Assembly: GCA_036877525.1 (NCBI GenBank)
Contig: JAZGTH010000035.1
Span: forward strand, 3,586,501 to 3,650,500
Length of the DNA stretch: 64,000 bases
Direction of reading: 5' to 3'
Source: Chromobotia macracanthus
Lineage: Eukaryota; Chordata; Actinopteri; Cypriniformes; Botiidae
In this document: positions 1-11,129 of the stretch, piece after piece
Layout of the letters: each line of letters opens with the position of its first letter
Position numbering within the stretch: position 1 is the stretch's first letter
Translations under genes and position numbers: made by a program
The notes under the pieces: model-generated
Database searches by the model: none
What the model saw: the letters and a program-made list of their open reading frames with translations, nothing else
Told to the model about the DNA's origin: nothing

Positions 1-480
1 GCAGCTTTACTTGCAAACTATAGTTACCGTTCATCAATAAGGTGAGAATCAGACCCATTATAAACCTAAATATATTCAGATTAAATTAATTAAAAAGTGT
101 ACTATCCAAGCAGTAATAGGTGTTTTTTTTTGTTGTAATGATGAGTAGCTGTTCTGTGGTTTGGCACAATAACTACATGCAAACCGTGCCCAAGCCCAAT
201 CGAACTGTGCTCCGGCCCACCTCTTAAAGTTAGCCAGAGCATGGTTCGTAGTGATCACACTGGTCAAATGAATCAGACTTTAAGGCCAAACGTGCCTGGG
301 CGCGGTTCAGAGTGCCTAGTGTGAGTATACCCTGAAGCTGAATAGTAGTGCAGACAACACTGCCGTTCCCTATAAAGCTCTCTAGCTGCTCTTTACCAAA
401 ATATGTGATTAAATGCTTACAGGCACACATTTCTCAACTCAGCTAGATCCTAAAACAATGTGTCTGATCTCTCTACACAG

Positions 481-567
481 CATGAGTGTCAACATCATCA
501 CTCTAAAACTAAAAAACACTCAAAGAAATCCAAGAAACACCACAGAAAACGCTCCAGATCTCGATCA
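481..567 (+). CDS. prpf40a: prpf40a exon (His/Lys/Arg-rich)
   Basis: Acceptor ctctacacag before 481, donor gtgagt after 567, phase 0 at both ends, 29 codons. Encodes a basic stretch ending in RKRSRSRS. Confidence 0.75.
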
Positions 568-2650
568 GTGAGTACAGATTGGCATTCTCTTTATTTACTT
601 CACACACACGCCCACATAAACCTAATTTGTGTCCTGTCTTTGTTGCTTGAAGGGTTCAGAGTCTGAGGATGAAGAGTACCACTCAAAAAAGAAGAAACGC
701 TCAACATCTAAATCGCCATCTGAGCACTCGTCATCTGGGGAATCTGGTCAGTGTTGTTTCTTAATCAGGAAGCATCACTTAAAGGTGCACTACGCAGTAA
801 TTTCAGTTACTGTTTGTAAACAACATTCAAACTTAACCCCTCCTCTTTGGCAAAACACTGTCAGAAGCACATACCCCCTTCACATTATTAGTGCCTGGGG
901 GCTACTCCCAGAATGGCCAAAGGTCCTGATATGTTCCATTTCTTTTATAAATATTGTGAAGAGAGGCTTACAGTTGGTGTATTTGCATTTGTGAAGGTAA
1001 AATTTATGAGTGTTCCATTGGAACTTTCTAGCACCAAAATTATTCTTGGTCAATATCAAAATCATGCTGTTTAACACCAATGAGAGGCTCTTAATGAGGA
1101 CTGATCATGTGTTTTACTGTTGATCTTTACAGAGAGAAGTTACAAGAAGTCTAAGAAGCACAAGAAGAAGGGAAAGAAAAGACGCCACAAATCAGTAAGT
1201 ACAGCAAACCAGAGGGCACCTCACATTAGAAGAGTTTTGTTCAGCCCATTGTCATTTATGGGATTTATTTTGTGGCAATAAAAATGAACGCAAACCTAAT
1301 GAACAAAAATAAACAGTAAACAATAAACTCAATGAAAGTGTATATTATTTGAAATAAACTTATTCTCAAATAGAGAAACTGAGCAAAACTGTGAAAGCAT
1401 AAATGAAAACTGTCAGTTTATTCATGTGTGATTAAATTGGGATAGGAGCATTTTAATAGTCACATGTAGCTCGCATTGTTTGGTTTGTCATAGCTGGGAT
1501 ATTTGCGTCATTATGCTGCAGGGTGCAACTCTGTCATTTTAATTCAAGCCAGACATATTTTCTTTTCCCACTCAATTTTAAGTAAATCGACATAATCAGC
1601 TCTGATCATTATACTGCTGTGGTATTAATTTATTAAAGAAAATAGTTTCCGCATTTTTGTAACGGCCCATATTGAGCACAAACATGAAAGACCTGTCTAT
1701 TGAGGGGTATGGTCATATGGATGATATGGGTATGACATTACAAAAATGTTCAGTACTTCAGGAACCAAATTAGCATTGTTGTTATGCATTCTATGAACTT
1801 AAGCACTTATTCATTCTCCAGGCCTCTCCAGAGTCTGATGGAGAAAAAGAGCGTAAGGGACGAGAAAAAGAGAAGGATAAAGAAAACGACAAATCCAGAG
1901 GGAAGACCCGCGGGGAATCCAAAGTGAAATCTCCGAAAAGAAAAAGCACAAAAGAGGAGGTAATTACACATAACCCAAGTATTATTACACTGTCTATTTA
2001 GCCGTAAAACACAGATAAACTGTATTATGACAGATCATGGTTCTTTAAAACACTCTACTCTGATTGGTCAGTGTTCCTCAATAATAACAACACCTTTGGA
2101 AATTAGATTGGTCTAATATCTTTGTGATATTAGACCACTCATCGGCTACTTTGCTGGTGCTGACAAAATGTTTTGTGTAATAAAACAATAACTAATTCTA
2201 TTTCTTATCAAATGTTTTGTCCAATTACTGTTTGGTAGCCATGTAATAAACAGGATAACGTAAAGTCAGTCAATATTTCAGAAATAAACCTCTTCCGGGT
2301 GATAACTAGTTAACCGTAAATTATCCCTAATTACTAATTGACTGTTGATTTCCAACGTAGCTCTGCTAGTTTCACATCTCTTTTTTGGATTTCATTATCT
2401 AGTATTTTATTGGTCTTGTAATTAGGTGATGATGTATAGTCACCTGGTCATCAAAAATAAAAATTTTTCAGGGTGATCAAAACCCTGACACAAAGCTGAT
2501 TTTAACTTTATTCAGTTCATATTCTCTAGTAATCAAATCATATGTGACTTTGTCTCTAAGGGAGGATGGGACACATCTGGCAGTGAACTCAGTGAAGGAG
2601 AGCTGGAGAAGAGAAGACGGACTCTGTTAGAGCAGCTCGATGCTCCATAA
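481..2650 (+). CDS. prpf40a: Prp40-type pre-mRNA splicing factor, C-terminal 156 residues (partial gene)
   Basis: Five exons, 481-567, 653-746, 1133-1194, 1822-1959 and 2561-2650, join in frame (phases 0, 1, 0, 0) to 156 codons plus TAA. All have AG acceptors and GT donors. The peptide is a Lys/Arg/Ser/His-rich tail (HSKKSKKHHRKRSRSRS, then a Ser/Glu stretch, then KKSKKHKKKGKKRRHK) ending in a conserved block, GSELSEGELEKRRRTLLEQL. That tail is what I know as the C terminus of PRPF40A, the U1 snRNP-associated nuclear protein whose WW and FF domains help pair splice sites; those domains must lie upstream of the window. PRPF40B is the alternative, but the charged tail and final block fit PRPF40A better. 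The first 480 bases are intron with no exon seen. Confidence 0.8.
653..746 (+). CDS. prpf40a: prpf40a exon (Ser/Glu/Lys-rich)
   Basis: Acceptor cttgaag before 653, donor gtcagt after 746; starts in phase 0 and leaves one base for the next exon. Encodes an acidic SESEDEE run, a Lys cluster and a Ser-rich end. Confidence 0.75.
781..1010. repeat. Probable dispersed repeat in a prpf40a intron
   Basis: Begins taaaggtgcactacgcag, which resembles the ends of common cyprinid non-autonomous repeats, and runs through a C-rich core. Family assignment is from memory and weak; no terminal inverted repeat could be confirmed. Confidence 0.3.
1133..1194 (+). CDS. prpf40a: prpf40a exon (Lys-rich)
   Basis: Acceptor ctttacag before 1133, donor gtaagt after 1194. 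Two bases complete the split codon, then 20 codons rich in Lys, ending in phase 0. Typical nuclear-localisation-like composition. Confidence 0.75.
1822..1959 (+). CDS. prpf40a: prpf40a exon (charged)
   Basis: Acceptor cattctccag before 1822, donor gtaatt after 1959, 46 codons in phase 0. Encodes ASPESDGEKERKG followed by mixed-charge sequence and a Ser-Pro/Lys stretch. Confidence 0.75.
2561..2650 (+). CDS. prpf40a: prpf40a last coding exon
   Basis: Acceptor tctctaag before 2561 (an AAG acceptor), 29 codons then TAA at 2648-2650. Encodes the conserved C-terminal block, WDTSGSELSEGELEKRRR followed by a short Leu-rich end. This exon is the strongest evidence for the gene call. Confidence 0.82.
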   Translation, partial: GGWDTSGSELSEGELEKRRRTLLEQLDAP

Positions 2651-2965
2651 TCAGTCACTGTTATGCTGTCCATCACACTCTGTCTTATGTATTCCTGTAA
2701 TGTGTTTTGCATCCCTTTGGAATGTGCTGACAGTGTATTGATAAAGATCTGAGTGGTGGATATTTGGCTCTGAACTCATTGACTGTCCGGTCCTGACTGT
2801 CTGTAAGGCAGTACTGTCTGTATTGCCTGCATTTTTGTAAGAATATTTTCAGAGGTATTACAATGCCTTTAACTGCAGAACCTTTTTAGGTATTCGTACA
2901 TTGAATGTACATTTAATGTTACTTGCTGAGAAAATAAACAGTCCTGAATAAAAACACCTATTATT
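2651..2965 (+). promoter_or_regulatory. prpf40a: prpf40a 3' UTR and polyadenylation signals
   Basis: About 315 bases of AT-rich UTR follow the stop. Two AATAAA hexamers lie at 2933-2938 and 2947-2952, followed by a T/GT-rich stretch near 2960-2970, so cleavage is probably around 2965. The exact site is inferred. Confidence 0.65.
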
Positions 2966-5214
2966 GTTTAGCTTCAAATTTATCTGCAAGGGCATTTTCC
3001 AGAAACTTTTTTTTTTACGTGTCATTAGTATGAAAAAAAAATGTCTGTTGAGTTGTTAAAAACTTTCATTTTGAGAAGCTAAAATTTTGATTGATTTCTG
3101 TAAATTTATCTGTGGTAAACTAATTCACATATTGTCATTAGACCGCATACTAACTCAAATTCATATTCAAAGTAGCTGCTCATAATCAGTCTGAAGTTAC
3201 ATCAGGTTTGGTATCTTAAAGATCATCAAGGTGCGTTTACTCAAAGTGCCACCTCTGCATTAACAGCCCTCCTTAAACACGTTTAAATCCAAGGGTTTAA
3301 TCTCAAGTTGAGGAACAGTTTTTTAAAGAGGTACATGTGCTGTGTGGTGACATGCTTTACTCCACCAAAACTATTTGAACTAATTGAAATATTTTTACTG
3401 TTAAATTTGTACTAAAAGCTCATTTTTAACTAAAAATGTAACTAAAATGAATTAGTTAAATTTAATTGTGGCCATTTACAAGATATATATGCTTTCCCTT
3501 TAAAACATAAATGTTTGTTTTAAAGTCATTATCCAAAACTTGAGAGATAATGGAATTTAAGAACTGTAAGAAAACAAAAACTGCAATTATTAGTTAAGAA
3601 AAGGTTTTGCAAACAAGTTTTACAATCAAGAAGTATAAAAATACAAAAAATAATGACCGCTGTGAAAAGAAACTTAATTTTGATCCTTCCTCATCTCTGC
3701 AACAGGTTTTTTTCACCAGCATTAGTCATTTTCACTGTGTAATACCAGCATTAAGTTGCTAAAAAAAGGAAACATACCTGCGATCCACTTGTATAACTAT
3801 ATGTGTCAGAGGCTTTTACAGCAGTTATTCATTTTTGCTATTATATCCTTTGCTGTGTATTTTATTTTTGTTTGCAAAACAAAATTTTCTCAGTATTGTT
3901 ATATACAGGGCTTATGAACTCTGAACTGATAGTGATGCTATAGAGTTTGAGATCCCAACTGATGACCATTCACACCCCTATCAAACACTGTGCCAAATTT
4001 GAACTTACCTGCAAACCATTCATGTGGCTGCCATAGACTCCCAGTAAGAGGAGGAAATACTAACAATTACAACAGGGCTATGGCCTTTTTAGGGTCTGGA
4101 CCCAGTAAGTGCAGCTTTTTGAGAACCGACTATCTGTATATAGAGTATATTCACTTGGACAGCACAGTTGTGTAAGTAGTTTATTTAAACATTGAGGAAA
4201 TATCTAAAATGTATGACAACAGATGTGATGTAAGGGTATAAAGCCTGAACACATTTCCGATAAAAAAAACAAATAACAATAACTATAACAGCTGTTACGT
4301 CCCTTAGATTTTAATGTTAGGTGGTCTAGGGGTAATACATCCAGATTTTCCTACGTGTTGCACAATGTATGTAGCGCGACCTACTTACCTGCTCACGCCT
4401 TCCCACCCTAGAGAATAACAAAGACGGAACAGTAAAACGAAACGACTGCACAAATACTGTATTGACAAAAGGACAACGATGTATTTACACTCTGACATAT
4501 ACTGTACAAATCACAAAACGAGCGAATTAAAATAACGAGCAAAAAACAACATCCAAGGTGAGCGAAAAGCTGGAACTCGCGGGACAATAACGGAGTTTTA
4601 AACTAAGTGATGTGAGATGATTGGATAACGAGAACCGGGGCGTCATTCTCCAGGGCGAAGAGTGACAGATTGGTGGGCCAATGGGATCTGAAACACACAA
4701 CAGACTAACACACACAAACTTACGCAAGGTACGTACGTAACGGTACGTAACACAGCTATGCAGCTAAGATGTTTAAGCATAAACGTGAACTGTAAAATCT
4801 AGTAAGAGAATCTAGTAAGAATCCAGAAAAAAGCATGACAGCATATTTTTTCTGCTTAAATTCAGGGTTTTTGCATTAAATATACGAAAGGCAGAGAAAG
4901 ACGCAATAACTTAAAATATTCAAATGCAAAGAATACTTTTTGTATTAATATGTACAATATTAGATTAAATGGTTTTAAAATGCAACACTAAATATCTGTA
5001 CATTAATAAATATTTTTAAAAATACAATAAAAAATTATTTTTTTACTTGTTTTATGAACGTATTTGTTTGGTCTTTAATATGATCAAAACATTGTACAGA
5101 AAAATCTGTGATTTTCATTTATGCAGGTCATCATAGAATACAACAGAGTTTATGCACCATTATCTAAATAAATTCAGATAACCGACTTCAGAACAACTTC
5201 AAGGTAAATTCAAG
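2966..5214. other. Intergenic, no gene recognised
   Basis: AT-rich sequence between prpf40a and the first mobile-element block. No ORF has recognisable protein character. The stretch 4370-4760 is more GC-rich, includes tandem acgtacgtaacggtacgtaac near its end, and looks like part of an unclassified repeat. A 61-codon ORF at 3990-4175 has no family character. Confidence 0.5.
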
Positions 5215-5490
5215 AAATCAGAACTCCACAGAACAGAAATGTTCACCAGGGCAGGCAGCAAAACAGTCAAAAACGATAAACAATCCAAAAACAAGTAAAC
5301 AGAAATTCAAGGGAAACCGCGCAGTAAACATCACCGTGGCAAATCAAGACTTTGCAATAACCTAGAGTTCGAGTGAGGTTTATATAGTGAGGATAATGAG
5401 AAACAGGCGAAGAGGTAAATAGTCCCAGGAATGAGGCTCATGGGAAATGGAGTCTGGCAGTGAACTGACTAATATTCGGGCGAGGGTTCC
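5215..5490. repeat. Unnamed dispersed repeat, copy 1
   Basis: Shares ordered blocks with 11130-11475 in the same orientation: ggcaggcagcaaa, a caagact-t-gcaa block, a ggttta-ata block, a block around aaacagg, atgggaaatg, and a final gg-tcc-tct block. The two copies lie either side of the DIRS-type relic. Class unknown. Confidence 0.5.
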
Positions 5491-5671
5491 TTCTGTAAAA
5501 AAAACTGTCCAATGTCGTCTGCATATGCATGCAAATACTGACAGTGTATATAATGCGCTGCATAACGACATTACCTCAGAATCTTTCTCCTTCACTTATT
5601 GAGTAACGAATCGCCTGCTGTGACCAATGCTGACAGACGATCTTGGACCAAAGATTCCTCGCTGCGTTCCA

Positions 5672-6995
5672 GCAATGGCATCATCTTGTTTTCTCTGCGC
5701 GGGACCAGTCGACCCGCCGGACTTACACGAGTACTGCATCACCTGCCTGGGCCTCGCTCACGCTGAAGCGGCGCTATCCAGGTACAATCCAGGCCCCGCA
5801 CTGCGAGGACTTTCCATTGCACGCCCAGAGAAACGTGGGCAGCCACCCACTGCCGCCAGTGCACCGCTGGTGGGTCAGCTTCCCCGCGTGGGGGCGGTGA
5901 CAACCAGGATTTGAGCCGGTGTTCTTTGCTGTCCCCCCGCTCTCCAGTCCTCTTTGTGGAAGAGGGCCTCTGCACCCCTGAGTCGGCGATGGGGGCTATT
6001 TCCTTCGGAGTGGAGTACGACGAGGATTCTATGTCTCTGGCTGCCTCTGAGAAAGACTGGGCGGAGATTCATACCGTTTATACCTTTGGAGTCCTCCAAA
6101 GGAGCCGGCCAGAAGTAGGTTGGACTCGTGGTATCTCCAAGTGGGCCACCGTTCGGCCGCTCCGCTGAGTTCTGCTCCTTTCCTGCCTGATGTCCTGATG
6201 TCCACAGCGAGCTCATCAAAGCGTGGTCTGCACCCCAATCGGAGCGCGTCCACGCCTCCAGCTCACCTATTTTCCCTCAGGTCGAAGGGGTCGGAGGCCC
6301 GCGGTTATGTGCATTTCCCCGCCATCGAGGAGGCCGTTGCGGCACATCTCTGTCCCTCTGCGTCTCTGGGGGCGGGTCCTTCGTTGCCGTCTAAACCATG
6401 TAGAACCACGGCTCACCTCGCTGATAAGGCGTATTGTTCTGCAGGTGATGCGGCTTCAGCCCTGCACACTATGGCCATCCTTCAGGTGTTCCAGGCACAA
6501 CTTTTGAAGACACTGGATGACGGAGACCCAAGCCCTGAGGCGCTCCGTTACGTGAGGGCAGCTACCGACTTCACTCTCATGGCTGCGAAGAAGACCGAAG
6601 CCATCAGCTGCAGCATGGGGTTTCTGGTGGTTTTACACCTCCACCTATGGCTCACACTGACAGATATGAGAGAGGCGGACAAAAAAGCTCTTCTAAACGC
6701 TCCGATCTCTCCCTCCGGCCTTTTTGGTGATGCTGTGGAGTCGGTCGTGGAGAGCTTCACTGAGGCTCAGAAACATGCTCGTGCCATAAGCCACTTTCTC
6801 CCGAGACGCTCCGCTTCGCATTCGGCGGAGCGCCCCCACTCCTCTTCTGCTCAGCGCCCGTCCCAGAGACCAGATAAGCAGCACGTCCAATCTTACATTG
6901 CGGCAGTTAAAGCCCAGCCGGCAGCTCATGCTAAAGGCTGGAAGGACCAGCCAAAGAAACGCCGCGGACCCGGGGAGAGCCCCCGCCCAGGTTAG
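5672..6995 (+). pseudogene. DIRS-type gag-like region, frameshifted
   Basis: The first segment has paired cysteines (CFLCAG, then CITCLGLAHAEAAL), a pattern typical of the N terminus of fish DIRS gag-like proteins. After a frame change, 6120-6995 is open for 291 codons and contains the block HLWLTLTDMREADKKALLN followed by SPSGLFGDAVES and a basic Ser/Arg/Pro-rich tail, which matches the conserved middle and nucleic-acid-binding end of this family. The ATG at 6120 is not a real start; the frame enters from upstream by a frameshift. Confidence 0.65.
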
Positions 6996-7479
6996 GGAGC
7001 GTCAGCTCTGAAGCAGAGCTACTGATTGATTCATCGAGGTCGCTCGACAGGGGTCCTCCTGCCAAATGGTGGCGGTTTTCTCTCGTTCGCTTGACGGTTG
7101 CGGGCGACAAAGAAAAATTGTGTTTGAATGCTGTTTGTGTTATGTCTGCAAAAATAAAAATGCAAGCATCTTCACGAAGAGAGTCGTTTCCTCCTCCTCC
7201 CCCTCTGTCTGTGGCGAGCTTTGCCCTGTCAACAGACAGCGCTATGTCGTGAATGAATATATCAGCGTATGAATCCCTGAGCACTTAGAAAGCGGTTCCG
7301 GGGATTTCAGACTGGCTTGTGAACACTACAGAGAAAGGGTATTCCTCCAGTTTCGACGCAGACCACCTCGATTCAATGGCGTGGTCTCGTCGTCCGTCTC
7401 AGTTCAGAACGCTCCGGTTCTGAGACAAGAAATTCACAATCTCCTTGCAAAACGAGCAATAGAATAGTTCCCACGAGAG

Positions 7480-8480
7480 AGAGAGTGGTTTTCACAGCTG
7501 CTATTTTGTTGTGCCAAAGAAGGAAGGCGGGCTTTGTCCAATTTTAGATTTGAGGCCGATCAACAGGGTGCTTCACAAGCGTCCTTTCAAAATGATGACA
7601 CTGAAGCATATTCTAGTGCAAATCCATCCTGGAGACTGGTTTGCTTCGATCAATCTGACAGATGCCTATTTTCACATTCAGATGCCTATTTTCACATTCA
7701 GAAAAAAAATGCCTGTGAGCCCCTCATCACAGGCGCTTACTGAGGTTTGCCTTCGAGGGCACGGCTTATCAGTTTTCAGTCCTTCCCTTCGGGTTGGCGC
7801 TAGCCCCTCTACAGCCAAGTAGATTTGATTCTTCAACATCTTCGTACCCTGGGGCTGTACAGTGAACACGCTGAAGAGCATGTTGGTCCCGAACCAATCT
7901 ATAACATATCTAGGGGTACGCATCACAAGATTCGGTTGCGATGCGAGCTCGCCTGTCAGAGGGTCGCATACAGAGCATTCGGTGCGCTTTGTGCTCGTTC
8001 AGTCTTGGCCACTCGCTGGCCCTGAGGCAGTTTCAGAGGCTCCTGGGTTTGATGGAGGCGGCAACACTGGTTTGCCACCTCAATCTTCTTCTCATGCGAC
8101 CCCTGCAATTGTGGCTGAATTCTCATGTTCCATGGAGAGCGTGGATCAGAGGCAACCTGCGTGTCACGGTAACACACAGTTGCTTAAAAGCTCTGAAACC
8201 GTAGCGCGACCCGGATCTATACAGGCATTCCGCTGGGTTTGATAACCAGACGGAGAGCGGTTACGACGGATGTGTCGACCACAGGCTGGGGGGCAATATA
8301 CGAAGGCAGCCCCATTTCGGGCTCCTGGACAGAGGAGGAAAAATTGGAATATAAACCGGTCTTTTCTTGCTCTGAGAACTTTGGAGAATCGTCATGTTCT
8401 TATTCGCACTGACAACAGGTCTGTGGTTACGTTAATCGTGCCGCTTCATTTCGGCAGTCTGACCAGCTGTTCGTGTGCTA
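7480..8480 (+). pseudogene. DIRS-type reverse transcriptase / RNase H, broken
   Basis: Recognisable pieces are KKEGGLCPILDLRPINRVL and GDWFASINLTDAYFHIQ (7511-7680), then in another frame FEGTAYQFSVLPFGLALAP (about 7748-7810). A helix-like HLRTLGLYS piece follows within 20 bases, where the family normally carries the catalytic Tyr-x-Asp-Asp block, so that block appears deleted. The RNase H piece VTTDVSTTGWGAIYEGSP lies at about 8260-8313. Multiple stops and frame changes; not functional. Confidence 0.7.
7661..7700 (+). repeat. Exact 20-bp tandem duplication inside the RT relic
   Basis: 7661-7680 and 7681-7700 are identical 20-mers starting gatgcctatt. The unit is not a multiple of three, so it shifts the reading frame immediately after the conserved DAYFHIQ motif. 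Confidence 0.9.
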
Positions 8481-8519
8481 GGGTGGATGCTCTAGAGGTC
8501 AGCCCATCTCTAAGCAGAG

Positions 8520-8775
8520 ACTGTCAGGCTGGATAGCGGAGGCTATCACTCTGGCATATGAAAGCCAAGGGGTTGAATGTCCTTTTAATATCAAAGCTCA
8601 TTTTACGAGGGCCCTGGCGTCTTCATGGGCTTGGTCTAAGCTTCTATTCAAGATATTTGTATGGCAGCTGGCTTCTTAGCTGTCTTCTTAGAATACTTTC
8701 GCCAGATTCTACCATTTAGATGTTTCATCTTTGGCCTCCAGAGTGCTTTCGGTGAGTGAGAATCTCCCGTCTAAC
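8520..8775 (+). pseudogene. Tyrosine recombinase C-terminal remnant
   Basis: The frame reads SGWIAEAITLAYESQG, then KAHFTRALASSWAW (an H-x-x-R motif), then after stops FARFYHLDVSSLASRVLSV, where the Tyr of FYHLDV sits at the expected nucleophile position. This is the conserved end of DIRS-type recombinases and is the best evidence for the element class. The N-terminal part is missing or unrecognisable. Confidence 0.6.
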
Positions 8776-9166
8776 TCTAACGCTTGAACGTTTGGGGTTA
8801 TGTTTCACTTAGTCGTTAGACTTGTGTTCGCTGCCTTCCCCATTGCTGCCGGATTGCTTTACCCTCTGGGGCACATTTGGTCAACAGTTAGTCATGCTGT
8901 TTTGCTGCGCTTGGGCATATGTGGGATTATCGTGTTTATTGCGGCTCTTGCTGCTTATATACTATTATTAGGACCCGGCTAGACTGTGTTCTCTATTTTA
9001 TGCATTATATATTCCTGCTTACGGCCCCGTTGGCGCAAAGTCGAGGATTTTGCAGCTGCTTTCTAGGTAAGCAAACTTTTCATATCCTGTGAGTCGGCTG
9101 CTGTTGGCCTGCTGCCTCATATGGATGTTGCCAATAACATTTTATTGGGTGTTGTATTTCGTTTGA

Positions 9167-9433
9167 TCATTTTATAGCTAGGGGTAGATGACTGACTGGT
9201 TTGACCGGGCATGCAGATTTCATGTGACCGACCTGACCACAATACAGGCACAGATGATGCTCCTCGGGTGTGAGGCGGGTGAAACCCAGCTGCATGGGTT
9301 CAACAGAAGTAGGTACTCTGGGTATTTGGTGAGACACAAAGCGAGAAGGTCGACGGGAGGGAAGGTCGAATGAGGTTGTCCACTTGAATAGCCAGTTCAA
9401 TAAACACAGAAGCCACCTCTGTAACAGCAACAT
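9167..9433 (-). pseudogene. Ty3/Gypsy gag fragment with CCHC zinc knuckle
   Basis: Antisense 88-codon ORF containing CLYCGQVGHMKSACP, a perfect C-x2-C-x4-H-x4-C zinc knuckle, preceded by EPMQLGFTRLTPEEHH. That segment is characteristic of teleost Ty3/Gypsy gag near its nucleocapsid end. No matching protease, RT or LTR was seen beside it, so it is an isolated scrap, opposite in orientation to the DIRS relic. Confidence 0.7.
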
Positions 9434-10413
9434 TTATTGTGCCCTGCAACAATTACTTAGGAATAATGACAATATAGAACAATAAAAAACAATAATAACA
9501 CAACAATAAAATTTATCTGTTTTTGAAATCATGACTAAAAAAGGAGGCATCATATGAAACTTTGCAACACCACATAAACCTGCAAGAAATGATAAGCACA
9601 AATTAATCACTGAGGCAGATATTCTGAAATCCTTGACTCACATTATCAAATTATCTCACATTAATGGGTGTCTGCAGTGTATACACAACCACCTTAAAAT
9701 CCACCCTTTCTGCTTTTATAATCCCAATAAATCTGAAACAGTGTCTTAGAGCTGTTACAGATTTCTGTCTACTGTGATGTCACAGTGGAACAAGCCCCGC
9801 CCACGACTGTTGACAATCTCTGCTCTAGTATAAGCATAGTGTACCCTGCTCTGAGTGAGCTACTCTTAGTCTTCCATGTTTATTTCAGTGCTTGAGACTG
9901 ACATGACTTGACATAGCACACATTCTGTATGGGTGAGCTCAAGTTCAAAGTCTACAGCAGATGGGCCAACTTTAATGTGATCTTTTATTAATCTGTATTA
10001 ATAATTGCTTTTGAAATGCTTTCCTGGTACTTTTATTACATACACTGACTGGTGCAGTGCTGATTCAAGTCGCTCACACCTAGTTCTTTTCTACCAAAGA
10101 TTACCTTTTAGGTTGTTTTGTGCTTTATTGTAAAGCTAGGACATTAAAAAATAGTAAATGTTTAGAAGTAGAAACTGAATGTTACATAGCCAGTAAAATA
10201 TATTTAAACATTTTCTCAAATCACCAAACATTATAAATGTGGCAAATGTACCTTTGCTGGGAACTGTATGTGGGTTTTACTATGATTAAGATGCTATTTT
10301 ATAAGAGAAGGCATAGTAATTTCAACAATTAAGTTACAATCACGTTTTAGACATTAATAACATTTCTATGTATTCCCAATAGTTTTTTAGCAGATTAAAA
10401 TCTAATCCTATAT
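9434..10413. other. Intergenic repeat-like sequence, no gene
   Basis: AT-rich apart from a short GC-richer patch at 9775-9850 (gatgtcacagtggaacaag and neighbours) that resembles the core of common fish MITEs. No ORF of protein character; the 82-codon ORF at 10618-10866 just beyond is also unsupported. Confidence 0.4.
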
Positions 10414-10414
10414 T

Positions 10415-10605
10415 GTGGCAAGAAACTGTGCAATGTAAACTGTAATTGACTGTTGTAAAACTCTGAACGCCTGGCACTGATATCATTGTCATTGCTGACT
10501 GGCTAATGTTCCTTATGCGATTGAAGTTGACTGTTATGATTTCTTCAATGGTAGATTTGCTGAGTTTGCTATCTCTCCTTTATTAATATAATCTCTGAGT
10601 AAACC
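10415..10605 (+). repeat. Unnamed dispersed repeat, family B copy 1
   Basis: Aligns along about 190 bases with 16818-17010, same strand. Shared blocks include ggcaagaaactgt, aactgtaattgactgt, ctgaacgcctg, cactgat-tcattgtca and gaagttgactgtta. Class unknown. Confidence 0.65.
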
Positions 10606-11129
10606 CTCCGTGAGTGTGTGCCTAAACAAAACTCTTTTGCTCTGATATTTAAACACCCCTGGTTGGCCATTACGTTGTTGCGCGCAACAGAAATGTCTCT
10701 TGTTGTAATATTCAACTCAGACTCAGCCTGGGCTCTAGATCTGCTCTGGCTACTCTGTATTACACCGTGTCTTTGCTTATTTTATACAGCAAGCATAAAG
10801 TTTTTAGCTCTTAAACACAATGCAGCATTATTAACTACAATGTCAAAAAGGTTTCTGCACCAATAGGTGTCAGTATGGTTTCTTTGGACCTTAGATCTGA
10901 GGGGACAACGGACATAACATGATTGTAATCTCCATCGTAAATTTGCTGACTTAAAATGACATTTTAAATTTGTTTCTTTTTGCTTCCAGATAGTGTGTAA
11001 AGAAGAGAGAACAATCTGGAATGGTCAAAATTATCAGGGATACACAGCAGAGGAGAAGAACCAGAGTTAAGGGAGTGTAATGTCATAGGGCTCAGTGTAA
11101 TGATGAGTGTGGCACAAGGGGATCCATTT

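Larger units (their letters stand above)
5600..9150 (+). mobile_element. Decayed DIRS-type (tyrosine recombinase) retrotransposon
   Basis: In order on the + strand: a Cys-rich gag-like start (about 5672-5780), a long gag-like ORF (6120-6995), reverse-transcriptase motifs (7511-7820), an RNase H-like segment (about 8260-8380) and a tyrosine-recombinase C-terminal segment (about 8520-8770). This order is the DIRS plan; LTR elements instead carry a DDE integrase. The copy is dead: frames shift repeatedly, stops interrupt every domain, a 20-bp tandem duplication sits inside the RT, and the RT active-site block is missing. Its outer limits are estimated; I could not find convincing terminal repeats. 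GC content is well above the flanks. Confidence 0.75.

Noticed and set aside
5739..6253. Several antisense ORFs over the gag-like region
   Set aside because: Shadows of the GC-rich DIRS gag frame.
8800..8982. 60-codon hydrophobic ORF resembling a membrane peptide
   Set aside because: Lies in the non-coding end of the DIRS relic, has no family likeness, and T-rich DNA readily gives hydrophobic frames.
10618..10866. 82-codon ORF with hydrophobic centre
   Set aside because: No recognisable domain, lies next to a dispersed repeat; no splice or promoter evidence.
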